Assembly: GCF_003751605.1 (NCBI RefSeq)
Contig: NZ_RJVJ01000003.1
Span: 1 to 64,000, forward strand
From: Kitasatospora cineracea
Lineage (GTDB): Bacteria; Actinomycetota; Actinomycetes; Streptomycetales; Streptomycetaceae
Direction of reading: 5' to 3'
DNA: 64,000 nucleotides
This document shows, in pieces, positions 28,048 through 36,241 of this stretch; positions within the stretch are counted from its first letter, which is position 1; every line of letters begins with the position of its first letter. The notes beneath the pieces are model-generated. The model was not told the DNA's origin. It worked only from the letters and a program-made list of their open reading frames with translations, and did not search any database. The translations under genes and the position numbers were made by a program.

Positions 28048-29031
28048 TCAGTACTGGCGGTTGGGCAGCGCGGCGGTGGCCTGCTCGGGGGTGAAGGTGC
28101 CCTCCTCGGTCTTGATCCGGCGCTCGACGCTCTCGCCGGCCTTGACCTTCTTGGCCAGTTCCATCAGCTGGTCGCCGAGCAGCGGGTTGCACTCGACATC
28201 GAAGTTGATCTTGCCCTGGCTCATCGCGGTGAAGGCGTCCTTGACGCCGTCCACCGAGACGATCTTGATGTCGGTGCCGGGCTTCTTGCCGGCCTCCTCG
28301 ATCGCCTGGATCGCGCCGAGCGCCATGTCGTCGTTGTGCGCGTACAGCACGTCGATCTTCGGCTGGGACTTCAGGAACGCCTGCATGACCTCCTTGCCCT
28401 TGGCCCGGGTGAAGTCGCCGGTCTGCGAGGCGACCACCTTGAACTTCGGGTCGCCCTTGATCGCGTCCGCGAAGCCGGACTTGCGGTCGTTGGCGGGCGC
28501 GGAGCCGGTGGTGCCCTCCAGCTGGACGATGTTCACGTCCCCGGAGGCGGCGGCGTACTCCTTGACCAGCCAGTCGCCGGCCTTCTTGCCCTCCTCGACG
28601 AAGTCCGAGCCGAGGAAGGAGACGTACAGCGACTCGTCCTTGGAGTCCACCGCGCGGTCGGTGAGGATCACCGGGATGTGCGCGTTCTTGGCCTCCTTCA
28701 GGACGGTGTCCCAGCCGGACTCGACCACCGGCGAGAAGGCGATCACGTCGACCTTCTGCTGGATGAACGAGCGGATCGCCTTGATCTGGTTCTCCTGCTT
28801 CTGCTGCGCGTCGGAGAACTTGAGGGTCACGCCGGCCTTCTTCGCCGCGTCCTGGATCGACTTGGTGTTGGCGGTGCGCCAGCCGCTCTCGGCGCCGACC
28901 TGGGCGAAGCCGATGGTGAGCTTGCCGTCCGACTTCTTGCCGTCGGCGGAGCCGCTGCCCGAGGAGCAGGCGGTCAGGCCGAGGACCAGGGCGCCGGAGA
29001 GTGCGGCTGCGGCAACGGCTCTCTTGGACAT
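28048..29031 (-). CDS. ytfQ: Sugar ABC transporter substrate-binding lipoprotein, YtfQ-like (likely L-arabinose)
   Basis: 327 residues from ATG 29031 with GAGAGGAA upstream. The signal ends in the lipobox LTAC|SS. Mature part is a type I periplasmic-binding fold closely following YtfQ: IGFAQVGAESGWRTANTKSIQ, DAQQKQENQIKAIRSFIQQKVDVIAFSPVVESGWDTVL, PVILTDRAVD, YAHNDDMALGAIQAIEEAG, VSVDGVKDAFTAM, ALPNRQY. YtfQ binds furanose forms of galactose; the neighbourhood (LacI operator, arabinofuranosidase, araBDA) argues for arabinose, perhaps arabinofuranose. First gene of the importer operon, with a perfect 16-bp LacI-type palindrome about 240 bases upstream. Confidence 0.85.
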   Translation of the reverse strand: MSKRAVAAAALSGALVLGLTACSSGSGSADGKKSDGKLTIGFAQVGAESGWRTANTKSIQDAAKKAGVTLKFSDAQQKQENQIKAIRSFIQQKVDVIAFSPVVESGWDTVLKEAKNAHIPVILTDRAVDSKDESLYVSFLGSDFVEEGKKAGDWLVKEYAAASGDVNIVQLEGTTGSAPANDRKSGFADAIKGDPKFKVVASQTGDFTRAKGKEVMQAFLKSQPKIDVLYAHNDDMALGAIQAIEEAGKKPGTDIKIVSVDGVKDAFTAMSQGKINFDVECNPLLGDQLMELAKKVKAGESVERRIKTEEGTFTPEQATAALPNRQY

Positions 29032-29267
29032 CTGGGGTTCCTCTCGGTTGTGCTCCCGGGCGGGCGCCGCGGGCGGCGGGTGGTGCCGGAAGGGGTGGGG
29101 GTGGTGCCGGAAGGGAAGGGGGGTTCGCATCGGGCGGCCGTGCGCGGACGGCCGCCGCGGGGAAGTGCGGTGGATCGCCGGAGGCGGGGAGTGCGCTGGG
29201 TTCGCGGCCGGCGGCCGGCGGTGGTGCTCCCGGTGGGGTTCGACGCCGGCGCCTCGGCCAGACAAGA

Positions 29268-29283
29268 TTGTTAGCGCTAACAA
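29268..29283. promoter_or_regulatory. LacI-type operator 1 of the arabinose regulon
   Basis: TTGTTAGCGCTAACAA, a perfect 16-bp palindrome, between the end of the repressor gene (29312) and the binding-protein start (29031). Same core as sites at 33375, 33575 and 44204. Confidence 0.85.
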
Positions 29284-29311
29284 CCACCCTCGGCAAGAGC
29301 GGTGCACCGCG

Positions 29312-30349
29312 TTATCGAATCTTGACCGCCGCCCCGGCGGGCGCCGGGCCGGACGAATCGCGCACCACCAGGTCCGGGGCGATCAGCACCCGGCGGCCCG
29401 CGCACGGCACTCCGGACAACTCCTCGACCAGCAGCGACAGCGCCTGCCGTCCCAGGGCCTCGAAGTCCTGGCGGACCGTGGTCAGCGGCGGGACCAGGTA
29501 GGCGGCCTCCGGGATGTGGTCGAACCCGACCACGCTGATGTCCCCGGGGACCGCCCGCCCGCCCTCGTGCAGCGCGCGCAGCACGCCCAGCGCCGTCTGG
29601 TCGTTCGCGCAGAACACCGCGGTCACCCGCGGGTCGGCGGCGATCCGCAGCCCGGCCTGGTAGCCGGAGCGGGCGCCCCAGTCGCCGGGGAGCGCCGGCG
29701 GCACCCGCGCGCCCGCCTCGGCCAGCGCGCCGCGCCAGCCCCGCTCCCGCTCCTGGCTCTCCAACCAGCCTGGCGGTCCGGTGATGTGATGCACCGTCAG
29801 GTGGCCGAGGCCGAGCAGGTAGCGGGTGGCCGCGGCGGCCCCCGCCACGTTGTCCACCGCGACCCGCGGAACGGCGGAGGGCGCGCCGGTCCCCACCATC
29901 ACCACCGGGCTCGCCCCGGCCGGGTCGGCCGGGCCGCCGGTCGCGGAGACCTGTGGGGCGATCACCGCGATGCCCTCCACGCCCTGGTCGCGCAGCCGGT
30001 CGACGGCCTCCTGCACGGAGCGCGGGTCCAGCGACCGCAGCGAGGCCACGCTGACGAAGTAGCCCGCGCTGCGGGCGGCCTGCTCCAGCCCGTCCAGCAT
30101 GGAGGCGGGCCCGTAGAGGGTGCTGGCGAAACTGACCACGCCCAGGGTCTGCGAGCGCCGGGTCACCAGCGCCCGGGCCATCGAGTTCGGCCGGTAGTCC
30201 AGCTCGCGGATCGCCGCCGCGACCCTGGCCTGGGTGGCCGGGGCGACGTTCGGCGAGCCGTTCAGCACCCGCGAGACGGTCTGGTGCGAGACCCCGGCCA
30301 GTTTGGCCACGTCGGCCATCACGGGCTGACGGGTCCTCGGTGCGGTCAT
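29312..30349 (-). CDS. LacI-family repressor, likely regulator of arabinose genes (1)
   Basis: 345 residues, ATG 30349. N-terminal LacI HTH: MADVAKLAGVSHQTVSRVLNGSPNVAPATQARV, then hinge helix YRPNSMARALVTRRS. Effector domain begins TLGVVSFASTLYGPASMLDGLEQAA and includes VFCANDQTALGVLRAL and DISVVGFDHIPEAAYLVPPLTTVRQ. The recognition helix (SHQTVSRVL) is identical to that of the second repressor at 38909-40009, and palindromes of the expected AGCGCT-centred type occur four times nearby. Placed between the hydrolase and the importer operon. Release by arabinose or an arabino-oligosaccharide is inferred. Confidence 0.85.
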   Translation of the reverse strand: MTAPRTRQPVMADVAKLAGVSHQTVSRVLNGSPNVAPATQARVAAAIRELDYRPNSMARALVTRRSQTLGVVSFASTLYGPASMLDGLEQAARSAGYFVSVASLRSLDPRSVQEAVDRLRDQGVEGIAVIAPQVSATGGPADPAGASPVVMVGTGAPSAVPRVAVDNVAGAAAATRYLLGLGHLTVHHITGPPGWLESQERERGWRGALAEAGARVPPALPGDWGARSGYQAGLRIAADPRVTAVFCANDQTALGVLRALHEGGRAVPGDISVVGFDHIPEAAYLVPPLTTVRQDFEALGRQALSLLVEELSGVPCAGRRVLIAPDLVVRDSSGPAPAGAAVKIR

Positions 30350-30478
30350 GCGGGCTCCAATCGCGGCGCCCGGCCGGCGGCCCGGCCCCGGCCGCAGGGG
30401 ACCGGCGGACCCGGTGGTGCGCGCTCGCGCGACGCCGGGCCGCGGCCCGCCGGTCCGGCACGGGGGGTCGGCGGGCGC

Positions 30479-33223
30479 TCAGACGAAGCGCCACAGGTGG
30501 TCGGTGGTGCCGTTGTCGTCCCAGAGCACCACCTGGGCGCCCTGGGCGGTCGACATGCCGGTGACGCCCAGCACCCGGCCGCCGGCGGCGCACTGGATGC
30601 GGAAGCAGCCGCCGGAGCCGTACCGCAGCCGCCACCGGTGGTCGGCGGTGCCGCTGTCGGCCCACTGGACGATCCGGGTGCCGTTCGCGGTGGCGCCGCC
30701 CTCCGTGCCGAGCACCTTGCCGCTGTTGGTGTTGCGCAGCCGCAGGTACCCGCCGGTGTCCACGACCGCCGACCACAGGTGGTCGGCGGTGCCGTTGTCG
30801 GCCCACTGGAGGACCGGCGCGCCGTCGCTGGTGGACATGTTCTGCACCCCCAGGACCAGGCCGCTGTTCAGGTTCCGGATGCGGCGCGCACCGTTGGGGA
30901 CGAACCGCCACCGGTTGTCGGAGGTGCCGTTGTCGGGGTGCTGGACGGCCTGCGCGCCCTGGGCGGAGGAGCTGTTCAGGAGGCCGAGGACCTTGCCGCT
31001 GTTGGCGTTGCGCAGCGCGTGGGTGCCGTCGCCCAGGTCGACGACCTCCCAGCGGTGGTCGGCGGTGCCGTTGTCCGCCCACTGCAGGACGGGCGCGTCG
31101 TCCGCGGTGGACATGTTCTGCACGCCGAGGACCTTGCCGCTGTTGGCGTTGCGCAGCCGCAGTGCCGCGCCGTCGACGACGAAGGACCAGTTGTGGTCGG
31201 CGGTTCCGGTGTCCTGCCACTGCAGGGCCGGGCCGCCGTCCGCGGTGGACATGTCCTTGATGCCCAGGACGAGGCCGCTGGCGGCGTTGACGAGGCGGAA
31301 GCCGGTGCCGGTGCCGGTGTTCCAGTAGACGCTGTAGTTGTAGCCCTGCGCGTCGTAGAACGGGGCGAGGCTGACCGGCGCCCCGTCGGCCGTGGCGGTG
31401 AAGGCCAGGGCGGTGGTGCTGGTCCTGGTCACCGAGGAGACGGCCAGCGACGGCAGGGACGCCGGCACGGTGTCGCCGTAGTTGCCGCACAGCACCGTCG
31501 GCCCGTAGGTCAGGGCGGCGACGTCCGGGTTGTCGTTGGCCGGGGCGAGGACCACCTCCATGGGCAGGCGCACGGTGACGGTGTCACCGGAGGCCCAGGC
31601 GCGGGTGAGGACCGCGTAGGTACCCGGGGTGGCGGCGGTGTTCTGAACGGTGCCGTTGACGCTGACCGTGGCACCGGACGCCCACGCGGGGATGCGCACC
31701 CGCATGGACCACGTCCCGGCGACGCTCCCCGTGACCTTGAGGGTGGTCGTGTCGCCGGCCGGGTAGGTCGTGCTCTGGGTGACGGTCACGCCCCGCTGGG
31801 ACCAGTCCAGGACGGAGGGGAGGAACAGGTTCACCGTGAGCGTGGTGCCGCTGTAGAAGTAGACCGAGTCCATCAGCTTGGTGTTGGACTCCAGCGCCGT
31901 GCCCTGGCAGCACCAGAAGGTCCCGTAGTCGGTGCTCCACGTCCCGCCGCCCCAGGCCGGGCCCACGCCGCGCCGGCCGCCCGCCTTCAGGGGGGTGAAG
32001 TAGGTGATGTGCCCGTGGGGGTCCGCGGGGTTCTGCCCGCCGACGGTGTGGTTGAGCAGGTCCCGCTCGTAGAGGTCGAAGTAGGTGGAGCGGTCGGGGT
32101 CGAGCAGCCACAGCTCCCGGGTCAGCTTCTGCAGGTTGTACGAGTTGCACAGCTCGCAGGTGTCGTTCGTCAGGTAGGCGGCGATGGCGTTCGGGGCCCG
32201 GAAGTGTTCGGCCTGGCTGTTGGCGCCGATGGCGTAGGTGTGCGCGGCGGTGGTGATGTCCCAGGCGTTCGCGGCGATGTCGCGGTACCGGGTGGTGCCG
32301 GTGGCCTTGTACTCGCGGGCGGCGCCGATCCACTTCGGCAACTGGGTGTTGGCGTGCAGGCCGTCGAGCAGGTCCTGGTCGGCGGCGAGGGGATCGAGGA
32401 CCGAGGCGTGGTCGAAGCGCTGGGCCACGGTCAGCCAGCGCCGGTCGCCGGTCTGCAGGGAGAGGTCGGCCAGCACCTCGTTCATCCCGCCGAACTCGGT
32501 GCCCAGGACGGCCTGCATCCGGCTGTAGCTCAGCTTCGCGGTGCGGGTGTCCACCCAGCCGGCAAGAGCGAGCAGGACGTCCCGCGCCTGGGTGTTGCCC
32601 GTGTAGCGCCAGACGTCGAGCAGGCCGGCCATGGTCTTGTGGACGCAGTAGTAGGGCACGTTCCCGTTGGTGAGGGTGCCCGCCTCCAGCGCGCTGAAGT
32701 CGCTCTCGGGGAAGCCGGACAGGTACCCGGCGGTGAAGCCCCTGGCCGCGTTGCCGGCCTGGCACTGGGCCATCGCGGCCACCATGGCCGCGGCCTTGTC
32801 CCGGCAGACGGTGTCGCCGAGCGCGGCGTACGCCTGGGCCCAGGCGGAGAGGAAGTGGCCCTGCACGTGGCCGCGGAAGGGGAAGCCCGGCGCGTCCCAA
32901 CCGCCGTTCGGGGCGGCGCCGTTGACGGACAGGCCGTGGGTGGCGCGGAAGACGTACAGCAGCCGGTCGACGTCGACGAACCGCAGGTAGGCCAGGGTGC
33001 GGTTCTGGTTGTCGAGCCAGCGGCCGCCGGTGAGCCGGACCTGCCCCGGGTCGAACGGGTAGGTCGAGACGCCGACCTCCGCCTGGACCGGGGGGACGGT
33101 GGCGGCCGCGGCCGGGGACCGGCCGGCGGCGAGCGGGACGGCGGCGGCCACCGCCGCGGCCCCGGTGGCCTTCAGCACGCTGCGCCGGGTCGGGGAGGAG
33201 GACGGGGGAGGGGGAGGAGGCAT
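30479..33223 (-). CDS. Tat-exported GH127-type beta-L-arabinofuranosidase with C-terminal lectin modules
   Basis: 914 residues; ATG 33223 with GGAG about nine bases upstream. Tat signal TRRSVLKATGAAAVAAAVPL. Residues ~45-640 are DUF1680/GH127 (GH146-like): AEH with E339 (acid/base position), CELCNSYN with E357 and C359, and FWCCQGTALESN with C438/C439 (nucleophile and zinc ligands), so the Cys-based zinc site is complete. Residues ~655-914 hold six ricin-type repeats (GLVLGIKDMST, SGKVLGVQNMST..QW.D.GTADHRW), enough for two beta-trefoil CBM13-like modules. Cleaves beta-linked L-arabinofuranosyl residues of plant glycoproteins or pectin outside the cell. Many GH127 enzymes are cytosolic, so the secreted lectin-bearing form is notable. 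Operators lie upstream. Confidence 0.88.
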   Translation of the reverse strand: MPPPPPPSSSPTRRSVLKATGAAAVAAAVPLAAGRSPAAAATVPPVQAEVGVSTYPFDPGQVRLTGGRWLDNQNRTLAYLRFVDVDRLLYVFRATHGLSVNGAAPNGGWDAPGFPFRGHVQGHFLSAWAQAYAALGDTVCRDKAAAMVAAMAQCQAGNAARGFTAGYLSGFPESDFSALEAGTLTNGNVPYYCVHKTMAGLLDVWRYTGNTQARDVLLALAGWVDTRTAKLSYSRMQAVLGTEFGGMNEVLADLSLQTGDRRWLTVAQRFDHASVLDPLAADQDLLDGLHANTQLPKWIGAAREYKATGTTRYRDIAANAWDITTAAHTYAIGANSQAEHFRAPNAIAAYLTNDTCELCNSYNLQKLTRELWLLDPDRSTYFDLYERDLLNHTVGGQNPADPHGHITYFTPLKAGGRRGVGPAWGGGTWSTDYGTFWCCQGTALESNTKLMDSVYFYSGTTLTVNLFLPSVLDWSQRGVTVTQSTTYPAGDTTTLKVTGSVAGTWSMRVRIPAWASGATVSVNGTVQNTAATPGTYAVLTRAWASGDTVTVRLPMEVVLAPANDNPDVAALTYGPTVLCGNYGDTVPASLPSLAVSSVTRTSTTALAFTATADGAPVSLAPFYDAQGYNYSVYWNTGTGTGFRLVNAASGLVLGIKDMSTADGGPALQWQDTGTADHNWSFVVDGAALRLRNANSGKVLGVQNMSTADDAPVLQWADNGTADHRWEVVDLGDGTHALRNANSGKVLGLLNSSSAQGAQAVQHPDNGTSDNRWRFVPNGARRIRNLNSGLVLGVQNMSTSDGAPVLQWADNGTADHLWSAVVDTGGYLRLRNTNSGKVLGTEGGATANGTRIVQWADSGTADHRWRLRYGSGGCFRIQCAAGGRVLGVTGMSTAQGAQVVLWDDNGTTDHLWRFV

Positions 33224-33284
33224 GGTGGGCTCCAGGGGCCGGGTGCGGGTTCGGGTGGGGACGCGGTGCCGGGCGGTTCGGGGC

Positions 33285-33370
33285 GTGCGGGCTCGGGGGG
33301 TGCAGGGCTCAAGGCGTGCAGGGCTCGGGGCGTGCGGGCTTGGGGCGTGCAGGGCTCGGGGTGCGGGCTC
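33285..33370. repeat. G-rich minisatellite (GGGGCGTGCAGGGCTC units)
   Basis: Four to five degenerate 16-bp units of ggggcgtgcagggctc, alternating with ggggcgtgcgggctt variants, in the untranslated leader of the hydrolase gene. Confidence 0.7.
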
Positions 33371-33374
33371 AGCG

Positions 33375-33390
33375 GTGTGAGCGCTAACAA
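33375..33390. promoter_or_regulatory. LacI-type operator 2 of the arabinose regulon
   Basis: GTGTGAGCGCTAACAA: same right half and centre as the site at 29268, with a T-to-G change in the left half. About 150 bases upstream of the hydrolase start. Confidence 0.8.
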
Positions 33391-33574
33391 GTGCGCGGCG
33401 CGGGCAGGCGGCACGGGCCGGTCGCGGATGGATGACTTTTATAGTCGCGGCCGTCCGCACTGTCCAGCCATCGCGCACGGCGGGCCGCGACGCCACCTCC
33501 CGTGCGGCTGCCGGGAGTTGGCGGCGCGGCCGGGCGGGTCGGCGGTTCCGGCGGCGGACCTCTTGTCGACCCCG

Positions 33575-33591
33575 ATTGTGAGCGCTAACAT
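33575..33591. promoter_or_regulatory. LacI-type operator 3 of the arabinose regulon
   Basis: ATTGTGAGCGCTAACAT, about 250 bases before the araB start; shares the 12-mer GAGCGCTAACA with operator 2. Confidence 0.8.
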
Positions 33592-33842
33592 TTCGCTCGT
33601 CCACTCCACGGGCAGCACCACCGCAGCCGGGCCGTCCGGCTCCCGCCGGTCGCGCCCGTCCACCCCGACCCCGTCGTCCGTGCGGCATCACCCGCTTCCG
33701 CGCGCCCGGCCGACGGCTCCCGTTCCGTGCTTCTCCCGAGGGTGGGAACGCGGAACGAGGCAGGCCGGCCGCCGGCCGCGACGACGCGGAGACCACCGGC
33801 GGCCGGACCCTGACATCCCACCCCTGCGCGAAGGACGACACC

Positions 33843-35558
33843 GTGACCGACCTGCCCCACGCCCCCGACCAGGACACCGAGAGCTACGTCGTCGGCATCG
33901 ACTTCGGCACCCTGTCCGGTCGCGCCGTGGTGGTCCGGGTGCGCGACGGCGAGGAACTCGGCACCGGCGTGCACCCCTACCCGCACGCCGTGATCGAGGA
34001 CCGCCTGCCCGGCACCGGCCGCCGGCTGCCGCCGGACTGGGCGTTGCAGCACCCCGAGGACTGGCGCGAGGTGCTGCGCACCGCCGTCCCCGCCGCGCTC
34101 GCCGACGCCGGCGTCGACCCGGCCCGCGTCATCGGCATCGCCACCGACTTCACCGCCTGCACCGTGCTGCCCGCCCTGGCCGACGGCACCCCGCTGGCGG
34201 AGGTGGCCGCCTGGGCCGACCGTCCGCACGCCTGGCCCAAGCTGTGGAAGCACCACGCGGCGCAGGGCCAGGCCGACCGGATCAACGCCCTGGCGCACGC
34301 CCGGGGCGAGAAGTGGATCGGCCGCTACGGCGGGAAGATCTCCGCCGAGTGGCAGTACGCCAAGGCGCTGCAGGTGCTGGAGGAGGACGCCGAGGTCTAC
34401 GCGGCGTGCGAGCGGTGGATCGAGGCCGCCGACTGGATCGTCTGGCAGCTGACCGGCGCCGAGTCCCGCAACACCTGCACCGCCGGGTACAAGGGCATCT
34501 TTCAGGACGGCGGCTACCCGTCCGAGGAGTACCTGGCGGCCCTGCACCCCGGTTTCGCGGACTTCGCCCGCACCAAGTTGGAGCACCCGGACGGTTTGGC
34601 CGCGCTGGGTTCGCGGGTGGGTTCGCTGAGTGTCGAGGCCGCCGCCTGGACGGGCCTGCCGGCGGGCATCGCGGTCGCCGCGGGGAACGTGGACGCGCAC
34701 GTGGCGGCCCCGGCTGCGCAGGCCGTGGAGAACGGCAGGCTGCTGGCGATCATGGGCACCTCCACCTGCCACGTCGTCAACGGCCCGGTGCTGGCGGACG
34801 TCCCCGGGATCTGCGGGGTGGTGGACGGCGGGATCGCCGAGGGCGCGTGGGGCTACGAGGCCGGGCAGTCCGCGGTCGGCGACATCTTCGCCTGGTGGCT
34901 GCGCCAGGGGCTGCCCGCCGACTACCTCGCCGAGGCCGAGGCGGCGGGCGAGGACGCGCACCAGCTGCTGACCCGCAAGGCCGCCGCCCAGCGCGTGGGC
35001 GCGCACGGCCTGGTCGCGCTCGACTGGATGAACGGCAACCGCTCCACCCTGGTCGACCACCACCTGTCCGGTGTGATCGCGGGCCTGACCCTGGCCACCC
35101 GTCCCGAGGACGTCTACCGCGCCCTGCTGGAGGCCACCGCCTTCGGCACCCGCACCATCGTCGACGCCCTGGAGGCGGGTGGCGTTCCGGTGAGCGAGTT
35201 CGTCGTCACCGGGGGCTTGAAGAAGAACGCCCTGCTGATGCAGATCCACGCCGACGTACTGCGCCGCCCCGTCTCGCTGGCGGTCTCCGAGCAGGGACCG
35301 GCGCTGGGTTCGGCGATCCACGCCGCCGTCGCCGCCGGGGCCTACCCCGACGTGCGGGCCGCGTCCGCCGCGATGGGCCGCGTCCAGCGCCACGCCTACC
35401 TGCCCGATGCGGACCGTGCCGACGCCTACGACGCGCTGTACGCCGAGTACCGCCTGCTGCACGACCACTTCGGCACCGGAGACGACCTGCTGCTGCACCG
35501 CCTGCGCGCCATCCGCAACACCGCCCTCACCCACGACAGCGAGGACCGCAACCCATGA
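33843..35558 (+). CDS. araB: L-ribulokinase
   Basis: 571 residues from GTG 33843 (AAGGA nine bases upstream). FGGY-type kinase: VVGIDFGTLSGRAVVVRV (phosphate-1 loop; the 'FGTxSxRA' of AraB), GIATDFTACTVLP, PHAWPKLWKHHAAQ (ribulokinase-specific), SAEWQYAKALQVL, GNVDAHVAAPAAQA, GTSTCHVVNG and GVWGYE-like GAWGYEAGQSAVGD, with the C-terminal FGTRTIVDALEAGGVPVSEFVVTGGLKKN nucleotide site. Phosphorylates L-ribulose to L-ribulose-5-phosphate with ATP. First gene of araB-araD-araA, whose next start overlaps its stop by four bases; operator 3 lies upstream. Confidence 0.95.
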   Translation: MTDLPHAPDQDTESYVVGIDFGTLSGRAVVVRVRDGEELGTGVHPYPHAVIEDRLPGTGRRLPPDWALQHPEDWREVLRTAVPAALADAGVDPARVIGIATDFTACTVLPALADGTPLAEVAAWADRPHAWPKLWKHHAAQGQADRINALAHARGEKWIGRYGGKISAEWQYAKALQVLEEDAEVYAACERWIEAADWIVWQLTGAESRNTCTAGYKGIFQDGGYPSEEYLAALHPGFADFARTKLEHPDGLAALGSRVGSLSVEAAAWTGLPAGIAVAAGNVDAHVAAPAAQAVENGRLLAIMGTSTCHVVNGPVLADVPGICGVVDGGIAEGAWGYEAGQSAVGDIFAWWLRQGLPADYLAEAEAAGEDAHQLLTRKAAAQRVGAHGLVALDWMNGNRSTLVDHHLSGVIAGLTLATRPEDVYRALLEATAFGTRTIVDALEAGGVPVSEFVVTGGLKKNALLMQIHADVLRRPVSLAVSEQGPALGSAIHAAVAAGAYPDVRAASAAMGRVQRHAYLPDADRADAYDALYAEYRLLHDHFGTGDDLLLHRLRAIRNTALTHDSEDRNP

Positions 35559-36226
35559 GCGACACCATCGACCTGCTGCGCCGCCAGGTCTGCGACCTGC
35601 ACCGGGAACTGGTCCGCTACGGCCTGGTGGTGTGGACGGCGGGCAACGTCTCGGCCCGCGTCCCCGGCGAGGACCTGCTGGTGATCAAACCCAGCGGCGT
35701 CGACTACGACGAGCTGACGCCGCAGAACATGATCCTGTGCGACCTGCACGGCAACGTCGTCGAGGGCGAGCACGCGCCGTCCTCCGACACCGCCGCGCAC
35801 GCCTACGTCTACCGCCACCGCCCGGATGTGGGGGGCGTGGTGCACACCCACTCCACCTACGCCAGCGCCTGGGCCGCCCGCGGCGAGGCGGTGCCGTGCG
35901 TGCTGACCGCGATGGCCGACGAGTTCGGCGCCGAAATCCCCGTCGGCCCGTTCGCGCTGATCGGCGACGACTCGATCGGCCGCGGCATCGTGGAGACCCT
36001 CGACGGCCACCGCTCGCCCGCCGTGCTGATGAAGAGCCACGGCGTGTTCACCATCGGCAAGGACGCGAAGGCGGCGGTGAAGGCCGCCGTGATGTGCGAG
36101 GACGTCGCCCGCACCGTGCACATCTCCCGCCAGCTGGGCGAACCGCTGCCCATCGCGCAGGACGACATCGACCGCCTCAACTACCGCTACCAGAACGTCT
36201 ACGGCCAGCGCCCCGCGGCCCGCTGA
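35555..36226 (+). CDS. araD: L-ribulose-5-phosphate 4-epimerase
   Basis: 223 residues; ATG 35555 overlaps araB by ATGA. Class II aldolase/epimerase fold: VVWTAGNVSARVPGEDLLVIKPSGVDYDELT (phosphate-binding SGN and PSG), SSDTAAHAYVYRHRPDVGGVVHTHSTYASAWAA with zinc-ligand HTH, and a later His in VLMKSHGVFTIG, giving three zinc histidines, and the C-terminal Tyr/Asp segment typical of AraD. Converts L-ribulose-5-P to D-xylulose-5-P, feeding the pentose phosphate pathway. Length agrees with E. coli AraD (231). Confidence 0.95.
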   Translation: MSDTIDLLRRQVCDLHRELVRYGLVVWTAGNVSARVPGEDLLVIKPSGVDYDELTPQNMILCDLHGNVVEGEHAPSSDTAAHAYVYRHRPDVGGVVHTHSTYASAWAARGEAVPCVLTAMADEFGAEIPVGPFALIGDDSIGRGIVETLDGHRSPAVLMKSHGVFTIGKDAKAAVKAAVMCEDVARTVHISRQLGEPLPIAQDDIDRLNYRYQNVYGQRPAAR

Positions 36227-36241
36227 AGGAGAAGTCCCCCG

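Larger units (their letters stand above)
33224..33842. promoter_or_regulatory. Divergent arabinofuranosidase / araB control region
   Basis: About 620 bases without a gene. It carries two LacI-type palindromes (33375-33390 and 33575-33591) serving the leftward hydrolase and rightward araB, a G-rich minisatellite (33285-33370) in the hydrolase leader, and a ~250-base araB leader in which I see no structured element or small gene. Confidence 0.7.

Noticed and set aside
26483..36226. A plus-strand open frame of more than 3,200 codons
   Set aside because: Its body is antisense to the ABC importer, LacI and GH127 genes. Only the 3' end (35555-36226) is real, as araD.
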